Source: Primorskyibacter flagellatus (GTDB taxonomy: Bacteria > Pseudomonadota > Alphaproteobacteria > Rhodobacterales > Rhodobacteraceae). From it: a DNA stretch of 64,000 bases. This document shows, in pieces, positions 23,280-31,649 of the stretch; the stretch's first letter is position 1; the number at the start of each line of letters is the position of its first letter. The notes under the pieces were generated by a model, which searched no databases, had not been told where the DNA came from, and worked only from the letters and a program-made list of their open reading frames with translations. A program made the translations under genes and the position numbers. Where the stretch lies: positions 1-64,000 of the forward strand of contig NZ_BMFJ01000001.1 in NCBI RefSeq assembly GCF_014638275.1. The letters are read 5' to 3'.

Positions 23280-24127
23280 CAGGTCCGGGGCCTCGTCAGG
23301 GCGCGAAGCGTCAGCGACAGCGTCAGCACAATCAGCCCGCAGCAGGCGATGGTGACAAAGGCCATGGCGGAGCCGAGGGGAGAGTTCAGACGGTTGCCGA
23401 ACTGGCTCTGGATGAACAGGCCGATCATGTTTGACGACGGACCGCCGACCATGAGCGGTGTGACGTAATCCGCCGCGGTGATGACAAGGGTCAGGGCGAA
23501 GGCGGCCGTCAGCCCTCCGCGTGCCTGTGCCAGGATCAGGTCGCGGAAGATGCGGGGGCCGGATGCGCCGAGATCCCGCGCCGCCTCGATCGCAGTGTCG
23601 TCGAGCCCGCGCAACGCGCCATAAACCGGAAGGATCGCCAGCGGCAGGCAATAATGCGTCAGCGTAACGATCACTGCGAAAGGTGAGAAGAGCAGTGCCG
23701 GGATCGGCCCGGACGTCAGGCCAAGCGCCATCAATGCGGAATTGAGCGCCCCGGTGCCGCCGAGGATCGTCTTCCACATGTAGATCTTGGCGAGGTAGCC
23801 GCCGAAGAGGGTCACCAGCGACAGGAAGATCAGCCCATCCCCGAAACGCCCGGCGCGGAAGCGGCAGTAATGGGCGTAGGCAAAGGCGATGGCCGCCGTG
23901 ACCGTTGCGATCAGCGTGGCGATGGCGAGTGTCCAGGCCAGCGTGCTGCCATATTCGGTGAAGACGCGGGCATATTGTTCAAGGGTCGCATCCGGGCGCA
24001 GGCGGAAGGTGCGGACCTGCCAGAAGGAGACGACGAAGAAATAGGAGAGCGGCAGCAGGAACAGCCCCGCAAGGATCGCCAGACCCGGCAGAAGCTGGAA
24101 CGATGCTGTGCGCAAAGCCTGCCTCAT
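23279..24127 (-). CDS. ABC transporter permease (PotB-like)
   Basis: 282 residues with about six membrane segments, starting FQLLPGLAILAGLFLLPLSYFFVVS. EAA loop: IEAARDLGASGPRIFRDLILAQARGG; later VITAADYVTPLMVGGPSSNMIG, typical for PotB. Unlike the PotB-like gene at 11566-12789 it has no long extra loop. It overlaps the ATPase gene (ATGA) and the PotC-like gene, so the transporter is translated as a unit. Confidence 0.88.
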   Translation of the reverse strand: MRQALRTASFQLLPGLAILAGLFLLPLSYFFVVSFWQVRTFRLRPDATLEQYARVFTEYGSTLAWTLAIATLIATVTAAIAFAYAHYCRFRAGRFGDGLIFLSLVTLFGGYLAKIYMWKTILGGTGALNSALMALGLTSGPIPALLFSPFAVIVTLTHYCLPLAILPVYGALRGLDDTAIEAARDLGASGPRIFRDLILAQARGGLTAAFALTLVITAADYVTPLMVGGPSSNMIGLFIQSQFGNRLNSPLGSAMAFVTIACCGLIVLTLSLTLRALTRPRT

Positions 24128-25173
24128 GCCGCAATGACCTGCTGATCTGCGGTAGCCCAGCCCATGGTCACCCGGTCGCCCGGTCTCAGCGGGCCAGCTG
24201 TGCGGGAGAGGGCCAGCGCCTGTGCTCCGCTGTCAGTGCGCAGGGTTGTGCGGACTTCGGGGCCGAGGAATACGACATCCTCTACCGTGGCGAACAGGCG
24301 GGCATCACATTGGTCCGGCAGGGCAGCCGGGTCTGCCGCCAACGTCACGGCCTCGGGCCGGACGACGCAGACGATCGGACCTTCGGCGCCTGCGCCGGGG
24401 ATGACCGTGCCGCAGGACAGGCGGACGCGTTCGTCTGACCCGACGCCCTCAAAGAGGTTGGCCTCTCCGATGAAACCAGCGACGAAGCGGCTGGCAGGGC
24501 GGCGGTATATGTCTTCAGGCGTGCCGTCCTGAACGATCCGTCCCGCTTCCATAACGCAGATGCGCGAGGCGAGCGACATGGCCTCGGCCTGATCATGGGT
24601 GACAAAGATGAATGTGCCGCCGACCTGGGCATGGATGCGGCGGAACTCCTCCTGCATCGCAAGCCGCAGCTTCAGATCGAGCGCCGAGAGCGGCTCGTCC
24701 AGCAGAAGCACGCGGGGCCGCATGACCAGCGCGCGGGCGAGCGCCACGCGCTGCCGTTGACCGCCGGAGAGCGCCGACACCGCCCGGTCGCCAAGATCGG
24801 CCAGACGGATAAGATCGAGGGCTTCGGCGACCCGGCGGGCCCGTTCCGTCCGCGCGACCCGCGCGATGCGCAGGCCGTAAGCGACGTTCTGGGCAACCGT
24901 CATGTGCGGGAACAGGCCATAGCCCTGAAACACCATGTTGGTCGCGCGTTTTTCAGGCGGCTTGCGGGTCACGTCCCGGCCGTCGATCAGGATCGATCCC
25001 TCGTCAGGTGTCACGAAGCCGCCGATCATCCGCAGCAGCGTGGTCTTGCCACAGCCGGAAGGGCCGAGGATGGAAACGAACTCTCCCTCACCTATCCTGA
25101 GCGACAGGGGATGAACGGCAGTCGCGCTGCCGTATCCCTTGCCCACGCCCACAAGTTCGACCAGCGGAGCCAT
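24124..25173 (-). CDS. ABC transporter ATP-binding protein (PotA-like)
   Basis: 349 residues with Walker A GPSGCGKTT (about 39-47), Q-loop in MVFQGYGLFPHM, signature LSGGQRQRVALARAL, Walker B LLLDEPLSALD and switch His in FVTHDQAEAM. The C-terminal TOBE region (about 235-349) matches PotA/UgpC-type importers. It is the only polyamine-type ATPase in the window, while two sets of permeases and binding proteins exist. It could energise both, by analogy with shared ATPases of sugar transporters, but this is inference. Confidence 0.9.
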   Translation of the reverse strand: MAPLVELVGVGKGYGSATAVHPLSLRIGEGEFVSILGPSGCGKTTLLRMIGGFVTPDEGSILIDGRDVTRKPPEKRATNMVFQGYGLFPHMTVAQNVAYGLRIARVARTERARRVAEALDLIRLADLGDRAVSALSGGQRQRVALARALVMRPRVLLLDEPLSALDLKLRLAMQEEFRRIHAQVGGTFIFVTHDQAEAMSLASRICVMEAGRIVQDGTPEDIYRRPASRFVAGFIGEANLFEGVGSDERVRLSCGTVIPGAGAEGPIVCVVRPEAVTLAADPAALPDQCDARLFATVEDVVFLGPEVRTTLRTDSGAQALALSRTAGPLRPGDRVTMGWATADQQVIAA

Positions 25174-25176
25174 CGC

Positions 25177-26355
25177 TCAGGCCGCCATGAACCGGTCCCA
25201 GGCGTCCAGCACGTCGTCAAGCGTGGCCAGATCGCCGTCCGCCTCCAGCGGCCACAGAGGCAGGGGCTGTCCGCCGGTCGCTTTTTCATAGAAGGCGGCG
25301 ATGTCATCATGTGGCTGGATCTCCAGCACCTCTTCCGACAGCATCGCCACGGCGGCGGCATTGGTCACTCCGGTGGCGTTGATGTTGGCCGCGTGGGCCT
25401 GACCCTCGGGCGAGATCGCGGCGTCGAGCAGGGTGTAGGTGTCGTCCATGTTGGGCGAGCCCTTGACCATGGCCATGCAGTCGATCGGACAGAAGGCGCC
25501 TTCCTTCGGGATGGTCCAGCGGACGTCGGCGCCTTTCTCCTTGGCCCAGAGCTGCACCGGCACCCAGCCCTGCGCGATCCAGACCTCACCCGAAGCCAAC
25601 AGGTCGGTGAGTTCGCCGTAGGAGGCCGCGACGGTGCGTGCCTGGGTCTTCTTCAGCTCGGTCATGAAGGCAAAGACCTCGGCCAGTTCGGCCTTGGAGA
25701 TGATCGTCGCCTGTTTCTTGCCTGTCACCGCGATGGTGAAATTCGCCACCATCGAGATCATGTCGTTGGTCAGCCCGACCTTGCCTTTATATTCGGGCTT
25801 CATGACATCCATCCACGAGGTCGGCGCCTCGGGGATCGTGGCGGGCGTGTACATCAGGGGGATGATCGTCCAGGCATAGGGCACCGCGTAGGGTTTGCCG
25901 TCCATGACGATATTGTCGATTGACTTGAAATAGGGGTCGAGGCCGTCCCAGTTCGGGATGCGCGAGATGTCGAGCGGCTCAAGCATGTCAAGCTCGGCCA
26001 TGACGCGGGTGTAGCCGGTATCAGGGGTCACGATATCCATTGAGCCGACGCCGCCGTTGGCGATGGCGGTCATCGCCTGTCCGTTGTCTGCTTGATAGGT
26101 GGGGGCAATAGTGATGTCCTTGGAGGCGGCAAAGCCATTGGCCGCAAAGGCTTCCTCATAACCTTGCCAGCCCATGAACTTGACCTCACCGCCCTGCGCC
26201 CGGCCCGCGCCAAGAGCGGCCGCGCCGGCCGCTCCGGCGGCAAGAGCGCCGAACTGACGGCGGGTGAGGGAGGGCCCGAAGGTGCGCAGGCGGACCATCC
26301 CGCCCTCTTCGCGCAGTAGTCCGGCCCTTTTTATCTTCTCGTAGAGCGTGGGCAT
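25177..26355 (-). CDS. Periplasmic substrate-binding protein (PotD/family 1 type) with Tat signal
   Basis: 392 residues. The start at 26355 is preferred over 26364 because AAGGA lies eight bases upstream of it. An unusually long N-terminus (about 27 residues) precedes LTRRQFGALAAGAAGAAALGAG, a twin-arginine signal, so the protein is probably folded before export and may carry a bound cofactor or ligand. The mature part has VKFMGWQGYEEAF and the PotD-like IVTPDTGYTRVMAELDMLEPLD. It is encoded between the deacetylase-fold enzyme and its ATPase and permeases. The ligand is unknown. Confidence 0.85.
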   Translation of the reverse strand: MPTLYEKIKRAGLLREEGGMVRLRTFGPSLTRRQFGALAAGAAGAAALGAGRAQGGEVKFMGWQGYEEAFAANGFAASKDITIAPTYQADNGQAMTAIANGGVGSMDIVTPDTGYTRVMAELDMLEPLDISRIPNWDGLDPYFKSIDNIVMDGKPYAVPYAWTIIPLMYTPATIPEAPTSWMDVMKPEYKGKVGLTNDMISMVANFTIAVTGKKQATIISKAELAEVFAFMTELKKTQARTVAASYGELTDLLASGEVWIAQGWVPVQLWAKEKGADVRWTIPKEGAFCPIDCMAMVKGSPNMDDTYTLLDAAISPEGQAHAANINATGVTNAAAVAMLSEEVLEIQPHDDIAAFYEKATGGQPLPLWPLEADGDLATLDDVLDAWDRFMAA

Positions 26356-26360
26356 AGGAG

Positions 26361-27293
26361 TCATCCTTTCGGCTGGCCCGGCATGGTCCGGGCGAATTCG
26401 GGAATTGGGGAAATGTCGTAAGGCAGCAGGTCGCGGCGCGGCGCCCACGACCCGTCGGCGATGCAGGCGCGGACATGATCGTTGATCGCGCCCATGGTTG
26501 TGATCCAGACGTCACCCTTAGCCTGCATATGTTCGATGAGGGCAATCATGACCTTGGCGCGCGCGGTGCGGGCCGAGAGGAAAGGATGCCAGGTCGACAG
26601 CCAGAGGCCGCCGTTCTCGTATTGCGCCTCGAACTCCTCGGTCCAGAGTTGCAGCGCCTTTGACGGCGGCTGGATCGGCATCTCGATCCCGAAATCCCAG
26701 GAGTGCATGTATTGCGGGTAGTCGTCACAGGCCATGTTCTGCGGGATTTCCAGCACCTCGCCGGGACGGGCGCGCGATGTCAGCAGATAGGGCACGTCGT
26801 CGCCCATGAGCGAGCTGTCGTATTCGATCCCGGCACCGATCAGGTGATCCAGCGTGTGGCGGGAGAATTCGTTGAGCGGAGCGCGGAACCCCTTTGGACG
26901 GAAACCGATCCGGTCATAAGTCGCCAGTGCCCGTTCGAACCAGTAAAGCTCGTCGTCTTTGGTTTGCTGGTTGTAGCTTTCGTGCAGATAGCCGTGGTGG
27001 CCGATCTCGTGTCCGGCGGCAAGGATCGCCTCAATCTGCGCCGGATAGCGTTCGACGATCCAGCCGGGGACAAAGAAGGTCTGCGTCAGCCCGTAATGCG
27101 CGTAGATCTTCAGGATGCGCGGAAGCGAGACCTCGGGTCCGTAGCGAAGATAGGAGGTGGTCGAGACATAGGTGTCCCCGTCGCGCGGACGCGCGATATG
27201 GATCAAGCTGTCGCCATCCAGATCCCAAGTGAAAGCGGCGGCACATCGCGCGCCGTTCGGCCAGGGGACAGGATTGTCGATCAGGGTGAGCAT
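26361..27293 (-). CDS. Polysaccharide deacetylase (NodB/CE4-like) family enzyme
   Basis: 310 residues from ATG 27293; an upstream frame extension (to 27416) lacks similarity. The NodB-fold motif 1 reads FTWDLDGD (Asp-x-Asp), motif 2 is HEIGHHGYLHE (His-x3-His type metal site), and motif 3 PKGFRAPLNEFS. The enzyme class removes acyl groups or, in relatives such as allantoinase PuuE, opens C-N bonds of ureido compounds. Next to a ureohydrolase and transporter genes, action on a small nitrogen compound is more likely than on polysaccharide, but this is inference. Confidence 0.85.
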   Translation of the reverse strand: MLTLIDNPVPWPNGARCAAAFTWDLDGDSLIHIARPRDGDTYVSTTSYLRYGPEVSLPRILKIYAHYGLTQTFFVPGWIVERYPAQIEAILAAGHEIGHHGYLHESYNQQTKDDELYWFERALATYDRIGFRPKGFRAPLNEFSRHTLDHLIGAGIEYDSSLMGDDVPYLLTSRARPGEVLEIPQNMACDDYPQYMHSWDFGIEMPIQPPSKALQLWTEEFEAQYENGGLWLSTWHPFLSARTARAKVMIALIEHMQAKGDVWITTMGAINDHVRACIADGSWAPRRDLLPYDISPIPEFARTMPGQPKG

Positions 27294-27425
27294 CAGGGCC
27301 TCGGTCCGGTTTCGGAGATGCTGACCCGAAGGGGGAGTGTGAAAAACGTGCGCAGCGATGATCCGGTGCATTGAGCGGGACAATGTTTCGAAGAGGGTTG
27401 GGCTGAAGCCCGACATCGCGGGCCG

Positions 27426-28214
27426 TCAATCCTGATATTCGCCCCGATCCACATGCAGGGTCTGTCCGGTCACGTCGCGCGCCAGATCGGAGGCCAGGAA
27501 CAGATAGCCGCCGACCATATCCCTCGGCTCAAGCAGGCCGGGCAGGGATTGCAGCCGAAGCACGTCGTCGCCGACGTCGTCGAAACTGCGCCCGGTTTCC
27601 GCGGCGACCTGCCGGACGGACCGGTTGGAGAATTCGGTATTCACCCAGCCCGGACAGATCGCGTTCACCGTGATCCCCCGCGGTCCGAGGTCATGCGCGA
27701 AGCTGCGCATTAGTCCCAGAAGACCGTGCTTCGATCCGGCATATGCGGAATTTCGGGCAATCGCGTATTTGGAGTAGGTCGAGGCCGTGTAGATGATCCG
27801 TCCGCCACGGGGCATTTTGGGGGCGATCAGCCGGGTGACGGCCCAGGCTCCGGTCAGGTTCACGGCGACGATCCGGGCGAATTCCGCGTCGGCCTCGGGC
27901 CCGGCCAGCAATGGGGTCAGTCGTTCATAGCCCGCGTTCTGAACGAGGATATCGAAGGGATCGAGCGGGGTAAGCGCGTCGGTCAATTCTTCGGTGTCGG
28001 TAATATCGCAACGGATTGCCGTTACAGGGCGGCCGTCGAGCGCTTGCAGGGAGTCTCCGGCAGTGGCGATCTGCGCGGTCTCGGACAGGATCGTGACCTC
28101 GGCCCCCTGAAGGTGGAACTCGCGCGCTACTTCATAACCGATGCCTGATGACGCACCGACGATCAGGGCGCGACGGCTATCCAGCCGGAGCGAGGAAAAC
28201 AAAGGATCAGGCAA
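27426..28214 (-). CDS. Short-chain dehydrogenase/reductase (SDR)
   Basis: About 262 residues. The likely start is the TTG at 28214, which overlaps the preceding SDR stop by eight bases; no ATG fits. Cofactor motif ALIVGASSGIGYEV (T/A-G-x3-G-x-G), NAG at about 98, catalytic Ser in YTASTYS, and Y-x3-K as YAGSKHG. The C-terminal CPGWVNTEFSNRS is usual. It is a paralogue-like neighbour of the SDR at 28207-28971 and probably takes a consecutive oxidation or reduction step in the same pathway. Confidence 0.85.
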   Translation of the reverse strand: MPDPLFSSLRLDSRRALIVGASSGIGYEVAREFHLQGAEVTILSETAQIATAGDSLQALDGRPVTAIRCDITDTEELTDALTPLDPFDILVQNAGYERLTPLLAGPEADAEFARIVAVNLTGAWAVTRLIAPKMPRGGRIIYTASTYSKYAIARNSAYAGSKHGLLGLMRSFAHDLGPRGITVNAICPGWVNTEFSNRSVRQVAAETGRSFDDVGDDVLRLQSLPGLLEPRDMVGGYLFLASDLARDVTGQTLHVDRGEYQD

Positions 28215-28971
28215 GGAATTCTCCGCGGTCGATACCAATGGCCTGCCCGGTGATCGAAGCGGCGTAGGGCGAGGCGAGATAGAGGTAGAGCCCGGCGATG
28301 TCTTCGGGCTTCTGGAAGCCGGGCAGGCACTGGCTTGCCGAGACGGCGGTGAGGATGTCGGCTTCGCTCCGGTCCTGACGGGCGGCCATCTCTGTGAGCG
28401 AGCGCAGCGAGGCGGGCGTTTCGACCCATCCGGGGCAGACGGCGTTGACCCGGATTTCGCGCGGCCCCAGCTCTCGTGCCAGCGTTCGGGCAAGGCCGAT
28501 CACGCCGTGTTTGGAGGCAACATAGGCTGCGAACCCCGGTTCGCCGGTCCGGCCCCAGACCGAGGCGGTCATCAGGATCACGCCGCCCGGGTTCATCTGC
28601 GGGAGCGCGGCCTGAGCCGTGTTCCATGTGCCGGTGACATTTACAGCCAGCACCTTCGAGAAGGTGTCCGAAGCTTCGTCCGAGCGATCGTCGACCGGCG
28701 TCAGGCGTTCGAGACCTGCGTTGGCGATCAACACGTCGATGTCGCCGACCTTACTCATCGCAGCGGCGATCGCGTCACGATCGGTGATGTCGCAAGCCAG
28801 GATGCTCGCCTTGTCGCCGATGCCGTCCAAGGCTTCGATCCCATCAGGCAAGGCCAGAACAGTCAGTCGCGCGCCGGTCTCGGCGAAGGCCTTTGCGAGG
28901 CCCAGTCCGATCCCGCTCGACCCGCCGGTCAGAACCACGCGGCGACCGGAAAGGCCGAACGGGTCCGTCAC
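28207..28971 (-). CDS. Short-chain dehydrogenase/reductase (SDR)
   Basis: 254 residues from GTG 28971, one base after the stop of the small upstream gene. Cofactor-binding VVLTGGSSGIGLGLA, NAG in IANAGLERLTPV, catalytic Ser in LMTASVWG, and YVASKHG (Y-x3-K). The C-terminal GQAIGIDRGEFLA is the usual SDR end. The similar TASxx and ASKHG regions and the shared NAGxERLTP sequence suggest it and the next SDR arose by duplication. Substrates are unknown. Confidence 0.9.
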   Translation of the reverse strand: MTDPFGLSGRRVVLTGGSSGIGLGLAKAFAETGARLTVLALPDGIEALDGIGDKASILACDITDRDAIAAAMSKVGDIDVLIANAGLERLTPVDDRSDEASDTFSKVLAVNVTGTWNTAQAALPQMNPGGVILMTASVWGRTGEPGFAAYVASKHGVIGLARTLARELGPREIRVNAVCPGWVETPASLRSLTEMAARQDRSEADILTAVSASQCLPGFQKPEDIAGLYLYLASPYAASITGQAIGIDRGEFLA

Positions 28972-28972
28972 G

Positions 28973-29134
28973 TCAGGCTCGCATCAGCCAGACAAGCCCG
29001 GCACAGGCGATCACAATGACCCCGAGGACAAGCCCGGCGTCGGAGGTATGAACATGCGGTCCCGCGACATGCGCGGCGGCAGGCGTCGTGGCGAGGGGGG
29101 CAAAAAACACTGCGGCAAAAACGGATGGGCGCAT
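28973..29134 (-). CDS. Small secreted or membrane protein, 53 residues, His-containing
   Basis: A short gene between the ureohydrolase and the first SDR, with spacings of 12 and 1 bases that fit the operon. It starts MRPSVFAAVFFAPLATTPAAA, a signal-peptide-like segment, then HVAGPHVHTSD, then one membrane helix (GLVLGVIVIACAGLVWLM) and ends RA. This is the topology of a small type I membrane protein with a periplasmic His cluster. No family is recognised. The conserved spacing makes it a real gene in my view, perhaps a small accessory of the transporter or metal handling, which is guesswork. Confidence 0.55.
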   Translation of the reverse strand: MRPSVFAAVFFAPLATTPAAAHVAGPHVHTSDAGLVLGVIVIACAGLVWLMRA

Positions 29135-29146
29135 CGGGGTCTCCTC

Positions 29147-30352
29147 TTAGAAAGCGGTCATGTCGCGGTGACCCAGCTTTCCGGCCGCGACCATGGCGGA
29201 GGTCACGTCGAGGATCACCCGGCAGGCGAGCTGTGCGGTGTTATCGTTGACGTCATAGGGGGGCGAGACCTCGACGACCTCCATCCCGCAAAGGCCTTCA
29301 CCGGCGATGATGCGGATCATTTCAAAGGCCTCTCGCGGCATGAACCCGCCCGGTTCAGGGGTGCCGGTGCCGGGGGCGAAGGCCGGGTCGATGCTGTCGA
29401 TGTCGAAGGACAGATAGACGGCCTTGGCATCCTTCCACGCAAGATCCAGTGCCATTTCGGCGATCTTCGCGGTCCCGTAGCGTTCCACATCCGCCATGGT
29501 CAGCACCGACGATCCGCGCTCATGCGCGACCGCCGTGCCGGGGCGGGACCCGTACCAGCCGCCTATGCCGATCTGAACCAGATTCTTCGGCGGGCAGTTG
29601 GCCAGTCCCACGTCATGCATGTGGCTGTGATCGTGATGCGGCGAATGGGTATGCGGACGTCCTGCGGCATGTGCCGCGGCATGGGCATCGGGGTGATCCG
29701 CGCCGGTCCAGTACCAGGGCGTCGTATGCATCCTTTCGTCCATATCCATCGCCTGCATGTCGATATGGCGGTCGAAATGGATGATGCCGACGTTGCCGTC
29801 GATATGCGGCGCGATGCCCCGGACGTTGGGATAGCCGAGGGAATGGTCGCCGCCGCAGATGATCGGGAAGGTGCCCGAGGTGTAGATATGTCCGATCGCG
29901 GCCGAAACCTGATCGAAGGTCTTTTCGATATTGCCGGGGATGACAAAGACGTCGCCCGCGTCGCAGAGATCGAGTTCCTCCAGCAGATCGACGCCGTAGT
30001 CGAGCGAGTAGCCGTCGTAGAGCGCCGAAATCCGGCGCAACGCCTGCGGGCCGAAACGGGTGCCGGGACGATAGGTCGTGCCGGTGTCGAAGGGCACGCC
30101 GACAAAGGCGGCCTCATAGCCGCCGACCTTGCGGATATCCTCGCAATAAGGAGCCCGCAGGAAGGTATTGATCCCGGCAAAGGCGGGTTGCGACCCGCGC
30201 GCGAAGAGGGAGATCGACCGGTCATTGATGGAGGGGGCCGCCTCAAGCCCCATCTCCAGCCCGTGGGCGATCTCTGCCTCGGCGCGTTTGCGGGGCATCC
30301 GGCCAAGATGAGCGGTCTTGCGGGTGCCGTCGAATTCAGCCGGGTCTGTCAT
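29147..30352 (-). CDS. Agmatinase-family ureohydrolase with a His-rich insertion
   Basis: 401 residues. Metal-binding motifs are complete: GGDHS (167-171), HFDRHID (192-198; Arg instead of the usual Ala) and SFDIDSIDPAFAPGTGTPEPGG near 310-330. Between the second motif and the following strand there is an insertion (220-246) with ten His in about 27 residues, encoded by 29615-29695. The family hydrolyses guanidino compounds to urea plus amine; guanidinobutyrate, guanidine and related substrates are possible. The His cluster may load or store a metal. It is the first gene of the nine-gene operon ending at 22512. Confidence 0.85.
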   Translation of the reverse strand: MTDPAEFDGTRKTAHLGRMPRKRAEAEIAHGLEMGLEAAPSINDRSISLFARGSQPAFAGINTFLRAPYCEDIRKVGGYEAAFVGVPFDTGTTYRPGTRFGPQALRRISALYDGYSLDYGVDLLEELDLCDAGDVFVIPGNIEKTFDQVSAAIGHIYTSGTFPIICGGDHSLGYPNVRGIAPHIDGNVGIIHFDRHIDMQAMDMDERMHTTPWYWTGADHPDAHAAAHAAGRPHTHSPHHDHSHMHDVGLANCPPKNLVQIGIGGWYGSRPGTAVAHERGSSVLTMADVERYGTAKIAEMALDLAWKDAKAVYLSFDIDSIDPAFAPGTGTPEPGGFMPREAFEMIRIIAGEGLCGMEVVEVSPPYDVNDNTAQLACRVILDVTSAMVAAGKLGHRDMTAF

Positions 30353-30451
30353 GAGATGTGCCTTCAGGGTCGTTTGGGGCGATCCTGCTGCGGGGCGGTG
30401 CGGGGAAAAACCTCCGGGTCGCTGATGAAGCGGATTGATGGGGTCGATGTT

Positions 30452-30513
30452 GGGGGCGCTGCCCCCGTCGCCCTTGCGGGCGACTCCCCCGGAGTATTTC
30501 AGGCAAGATGAAG
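30452..30513. repeat. REP-like GC-rich palindromic element
   Basis: Two adjoining hairpins, GGGGGC-GCT-GCCCCC and GTCGCCC-TTGC-GGGCGAC, are followed by TCCCCCGGAGTATTT and AAGATGAAG. From memory this block is widely repeated between genes in Rhodobacter/Paracoccus-type genomes. It separates the amidohydrolase pseudogene from the ureohydrolase operon and may act as a transcription stop or mRNA end. Only one copy is in the window. Confidence 0.6.
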
Positions 30514-30514
30514 G

Positions 30515-31649
30515 TCAGAGGTGGAGTTTCGGGCGGGGGCGTTCGAAGCTCTGACGGCCGGATTTGAAGGCCATGAGCGGGGGTGCGATCCGCGCAATGG
30601 CGTCTTGCGGAGAGCTGGCGTCGAGAACCACCAGATCGGCCGGGTTGCCGGGGACAAGCCCGTAATCGGGAAGGCGCAGGATTTTCGCAGAGCTGCGCGT
30701 GATCATGTCCAGGCAGTCGGCCAGGGCCTGCGGATCACCGAGGTGATGGACATTGGCATAGAGGTTGGCAATGCGGGTGAGCGAGCCGTCGCCATAGGGG
30801 GTGAACGGGTTCAACATGTTATTCGTGGACAGACAGCAGGCGACTCCGTGCGCGGCCAGATGGTGAGCGGGTGCCACGCCACGCGGACACAGGTGGCTGT
30901 GATCGCGGCCGGTCAGGAATAGGTCAGTTGCCGGCAGGATCGTGGCGGCCACGCCGGACTCTGCCATCAGCCCAGCCATTTTGTCCAGTGCATCAGGCGG
31001 CAGGGCCGACAGCTTGGTGACAGGGCCCGCGGTGACACGCCCCTCCATCCCATGTTCCGTTGTCGGCCGACACACGAGCGGCAGAGCGGCATTCCCGGGA
31101 TCGAGGTCGAAGTCGAGATGGAAGTCGAGATCGACGTCATGATCCCGCGCGATCTCGAACAGGCGTCTGACGTGACCTTCAGGATCGGTGTCCACATAGG
31201 GGCAACCGCCAAGGACTTTTGCCCCGCTCTCCAGAGTTTCGATGAGCAGGGCTTCCGTGCCGGGCCGGTTAAAAAGCCCTTCCTGCGGGAAGGTGCAGAT
31301 TTCGACATCAATCAGATGCGCATGGGCTGCGGCAAGATCGCGAATGGCTTGGAAACCTCGCAGGCCGATGGCCGGGTCGACCTCGACATGCGTGCGCATC
31401 CGGGTTGTGCCTTGCGTGATGCAGGTGTGCAGGGCCGGCACCGGGAACGGACAGGCAGGATTTGTCGAGGTGGATATGCGTTTCCACCAGTCCCGCAGTG
31501 ACCAGTGCACCGTCCAGCGCGATCCGGCGGGTATCCGCGTGGATCTCCGGCGCGATTTCCGCGATGCGGCCTTCCTTGATGGCGATATCCAAAGGGACAT
31601 CGCCATGGCCGTGTAAAATACCGCCCGAGAGGATCAGATCTGCGGTCAT
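30515..31649 (-). pseudogene. Amidohydrolase (cytosine deaminase/AtzC-like), internally deleted and frameshifted
   Basis: From ATG 31649 (ATGA overlap with the preceding gene) the frame reads MTADLILSGGILHGHGDV and reaches the metal motif HIHLDKSC near residue 65, then loses similarity. The other frame takes over near 31440 with ITQGTTRMRTHVEVDPAIGL and continues to the normal end at 30515 (HLDFDLDP, LSTNNMLNPFTPYGDG are family features). In intact relatives about 35 residues separate HLDKS and GTTRMRTHVEVDP; here only about 15 codons' worth of unrelated sequence remains. So there is a deletion plus a frame change, and no full enzyme can be made. It would have been the last gene of the Dpp-type transporter operon. 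Confidence 0.75.
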
